Assembly (NCBI GenBank): GCA_900758495.1
Contig: CAAERO010000040.1
Coordinates: 4,991-68,990 of the forward strand
Direction of reading: 5' to 3'
DNA: 64,000 bases
DNA from: Bacilli bacterium
GTDB lineage: Bacteria > Bacillota_I > Bacilli_A > RF39 > UBA660
The notes under the pieces were generated by a model that was not told where the DNA came from, made no database searches, and worked only from the letters and a program-made list of their open reading frames with translations. Below, piece after piece: positions 63,030 to 64,000 of this stretch (positions are counted from its first letter, which is position 1; each line of letters opens with the position of its first letter). A program made the position numbers and the translations under genes.

Positions 63030-63320
63030 TAATAATTTGAAGTTTAATATATATATCTTAACTTTTATTACTATAAGTCCAATTATATTTATGATGATAT
63101 CTTTAATGTAAGTAAATTCTTAGCTATTTCTAACTGTTTATACTTTTCGTCTTGTTACAATATATTACCCGATAAACGAAAAGCATAAAATTTGGATTAG
63201 ATAATATACTTATAAAATCACTATTTATTTTTATTTTCTTACGAAAAATTCAGGTCGAACATGTACCTGAATTTGTAATTCTCCAATTTTTTCATAAGTT
63301 TTACTTCTTTTAGAAAGTAG
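63030..63320. other. 291-bp gap between DedA and the surface protein gene
   Basis: No ORF is recognised. It holds the hairpin at 63246-63274. I looked here for a DGR template repeat matching the GC-rich patch at 63400-63540 and saw none. Confidence 0.5.
63246..63274 (-). terminator. Hairpin after the surface protein gene
   Basis: AAATTCAGGT and ACCTGAATTT form a perfect 10-bp stem with a 9-nt loop, and on the minus strand it runs into TTTTCG. It lies about 45 bp after the stop at 63321 and is a plausible terminator. A hairpin just past a variable region is also a known DGR feature. Confidence 0.7.
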
Positions 63321-64000
63321 CTAAACTCCAACTTTGAATGGATTTAAAGAAGTTCCATCTCCCTTAGTTATCAGTGTATCAGCCTTTAGGTTGATAACTG
63401 GACGGGTCCATAAGGAATTATCGACGTTGTAACAATGATTCAGACTGCCTGAAGGATACACGCTCCAAACGATCGCAATAGAGTAGCTAGACCCAAAGTA
63501 AGACGGAGACAGCGTCCAGAAGTATTGTCCATTATATAGATAATAATTACTATTTGGTATACTTAATACTCCACCTGCCATAGCAGCTTCATCTGCTGTG
63601 ATTAGTGATATTGGATAATCTAATTTTGCACTTGCATTTGATACTTTAAATTTATCACCATCTTGAGCACATTTTAAACTTGGTGTTCTTCTATCAGCAT
63701 TTCTATTATATGCTCCATAGAATGTATATGAATCCAGCTTATAACCTGTACCACTTGCAATACTTCTATCGCTACAGAATGTTTCATCTGCTAGATATGA
63801 CGCATAACTTGTTAGATTATTTTTATACCAAGTATCCAAGGTGTTTTTCATGGCAGAATTTGTGGTATTTGTTACTGCATCTGCATAACTATCACTACTA
63901 TAAGATATTGGTTGTACTGTCATCGTGGTATCATTTTGATATCCTGTTACTTTGTAAACTACATTACAACTTGTATTTAAACAACTATATAATTTTCCTG
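63321..64000 (-). CDS. C-terminal part of a large secreted surface protein, DUF6273-like domain (runs off the window)
   Basis: The minus-strand frame is open to the window edge, so the visible 226 codons are only the 3' end; the ATG at 63923 is internal. The end carries SLITADEAAMAGGVL, then YLYNGQYFWTLSPSYFG, RPVINLKADTLITKGDGTS and LNPFKVGV. This matches the closing domain of DUF6273-like surface proteins, related in style to C-type-lectin/FGE folds. DNA from about 63400 to 63540 is clearly richer in G and C than its surroundings, with codons such as CTG, GCG, CCG and GTC that are rare elsewhere in the window. Confidence 0.75.
   Translation of the reverse strand, partial: GKLYSCLNTSCNVVYKVTGYQNDTTMTVQPISYSSDSYADAVTNTTNSAMKNTLDTWYKNNLTSYASYLADETFCSDRSIASGTGYKLDSYTFYGAYNRNADRRTPSLKCAQDGDKFKVSNASAKLDYPISLITADEAAMAGGVLSIPNSNYYLYNGQYFWTLSPSYFGSSYSIAIVWSVYPSGSLNHCYNVDNSLWTRPVINLKADTLITKGDGTSLNPFKVGV
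63405..63535 (-). repeat. Candidate variable region (DGR-type) in the surface protein gene
   Basis: On the coding strand this stretch has a run of NNC and NNT codons (AGC TAC TCT ATT, GCG ATC GTT, AGC GTG TAT, AGT CTG AAT CAT, TGT TAC AAC GTC, GAT AAT) between constant blocks encoding YFWTLSPS and RPVINLKAD. If each NNY was once AAY the template would encode an Asn-rich loop, as in many retroelement template repeats. No template or reverse transcriptase is present in the window. Confidence 0.5.

Noticed and set aside
1..64000. Insertion sequences, prophage, rRNA, replication origin or attachment sites
   Set aside because: No transposase other than the broken nuclease-type gene, no integrase or phage structural genes, no rRNA, and no origin or direct-repeat attachment sites beside the tRNA were seen.

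Overview
The window is very AT-rich DNA from a low-GC Gram-positive bacterium, most likely an uncultured, probably gut-associated member of the Bacilli (Bacillota). The evidence is AGGAGG-type ribosome binding sites, LytR-CpsA-Psr and VanZ proteins, a sortase operon, a CpsB/C/D tyrosine-kinase capsule switch, ScpAB, pyruvate phosphate dikinase, and a radC-mreC-mreD-spoIVFA-spoIVFB block like that of Bacillus. TGA is used as a stop (for example in ATGA overlaps near 3555, 9669 and 52267), so the standard bacterial code applies.

Layout. 1-10.4 kb (minus strand): an ABC-transporter-dependent cell-wall polysaccharide locus with a Wzt/Wzm-like exporter, a large double GT2 enzyme, two polytopic glycosyltransferase-like proteins, a polyprenyl-phosphate glycosyltransferase/DUF2304/small-flippase trio, glf and a partial GT2. 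10.4-17.7 kb: a secreted GH25 lysozyme with tandem modules, an acyltransferase, an SGNH hydrolase, a membrane-anchored protein with a paralogue at 21.3 kb, and rmlB. 17.8-19.9 kb: an unusual Nudix-ATP-grasp fusion coupled to a stand-alone receiver. 20-24 kb: a truncated membrane protein and a three-gene sortase operon. 24.2-36.5 kb: class III Fic protein, ppdK with a cysteine-less EIIB-like partner, tRNA-Leu, scpA-scpB, an ART-like protein, an RNHCP zinc-ribbon protein, a broken PD-(D/E)XK nuclease and a cysteine-rich GCTD/G5 protein.

36.6-50.2 kb (minus strand): a complete Wzy-dependent capsule locus. CpsC, CpsD, CpsB and the priming sugar transferase are followed by two GT4s, a GT2, Wzy, a pyruvyltransferase, Wzx and a nitroreductase-like protein. 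Beyond a decayed acyltransferase lie a small protein, VanZ and an LCP ligase. The two polysaccharide systems probably make different surface polymers; the LCP protein is a candidate for attaching the capsule to peptidoglycan.

50.2-53 kb is a decaying region: a small membrane protein, relic ORFs, a BceS-like histidine kinase with a response regulator that has lost most of its receiver, and a candidate structured RNA. 53-57 kb is the mreCD-spoIVF-radC block. 57-61 kb holds a lipoprotein, a frameshifted small membrane gene, a tandem paralogue pair with one broken copy, and a membrane HTH regulator. 61-64 kb holds a polysaccharide deacetylase, a DedA protein and the 3' end of a surface-protein gene.

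The most striking signal is in that last gene. About 130 bp near its 3' end is clearly richer in G and C than everything around it and is full of NNC/NNT codons. That is what adenine-directed mutagenesis of an AAY-rich template would leave, so it may be the variable region of a diversity-generating retroelement. The template repeat and reverse transcriptase are not in this window.
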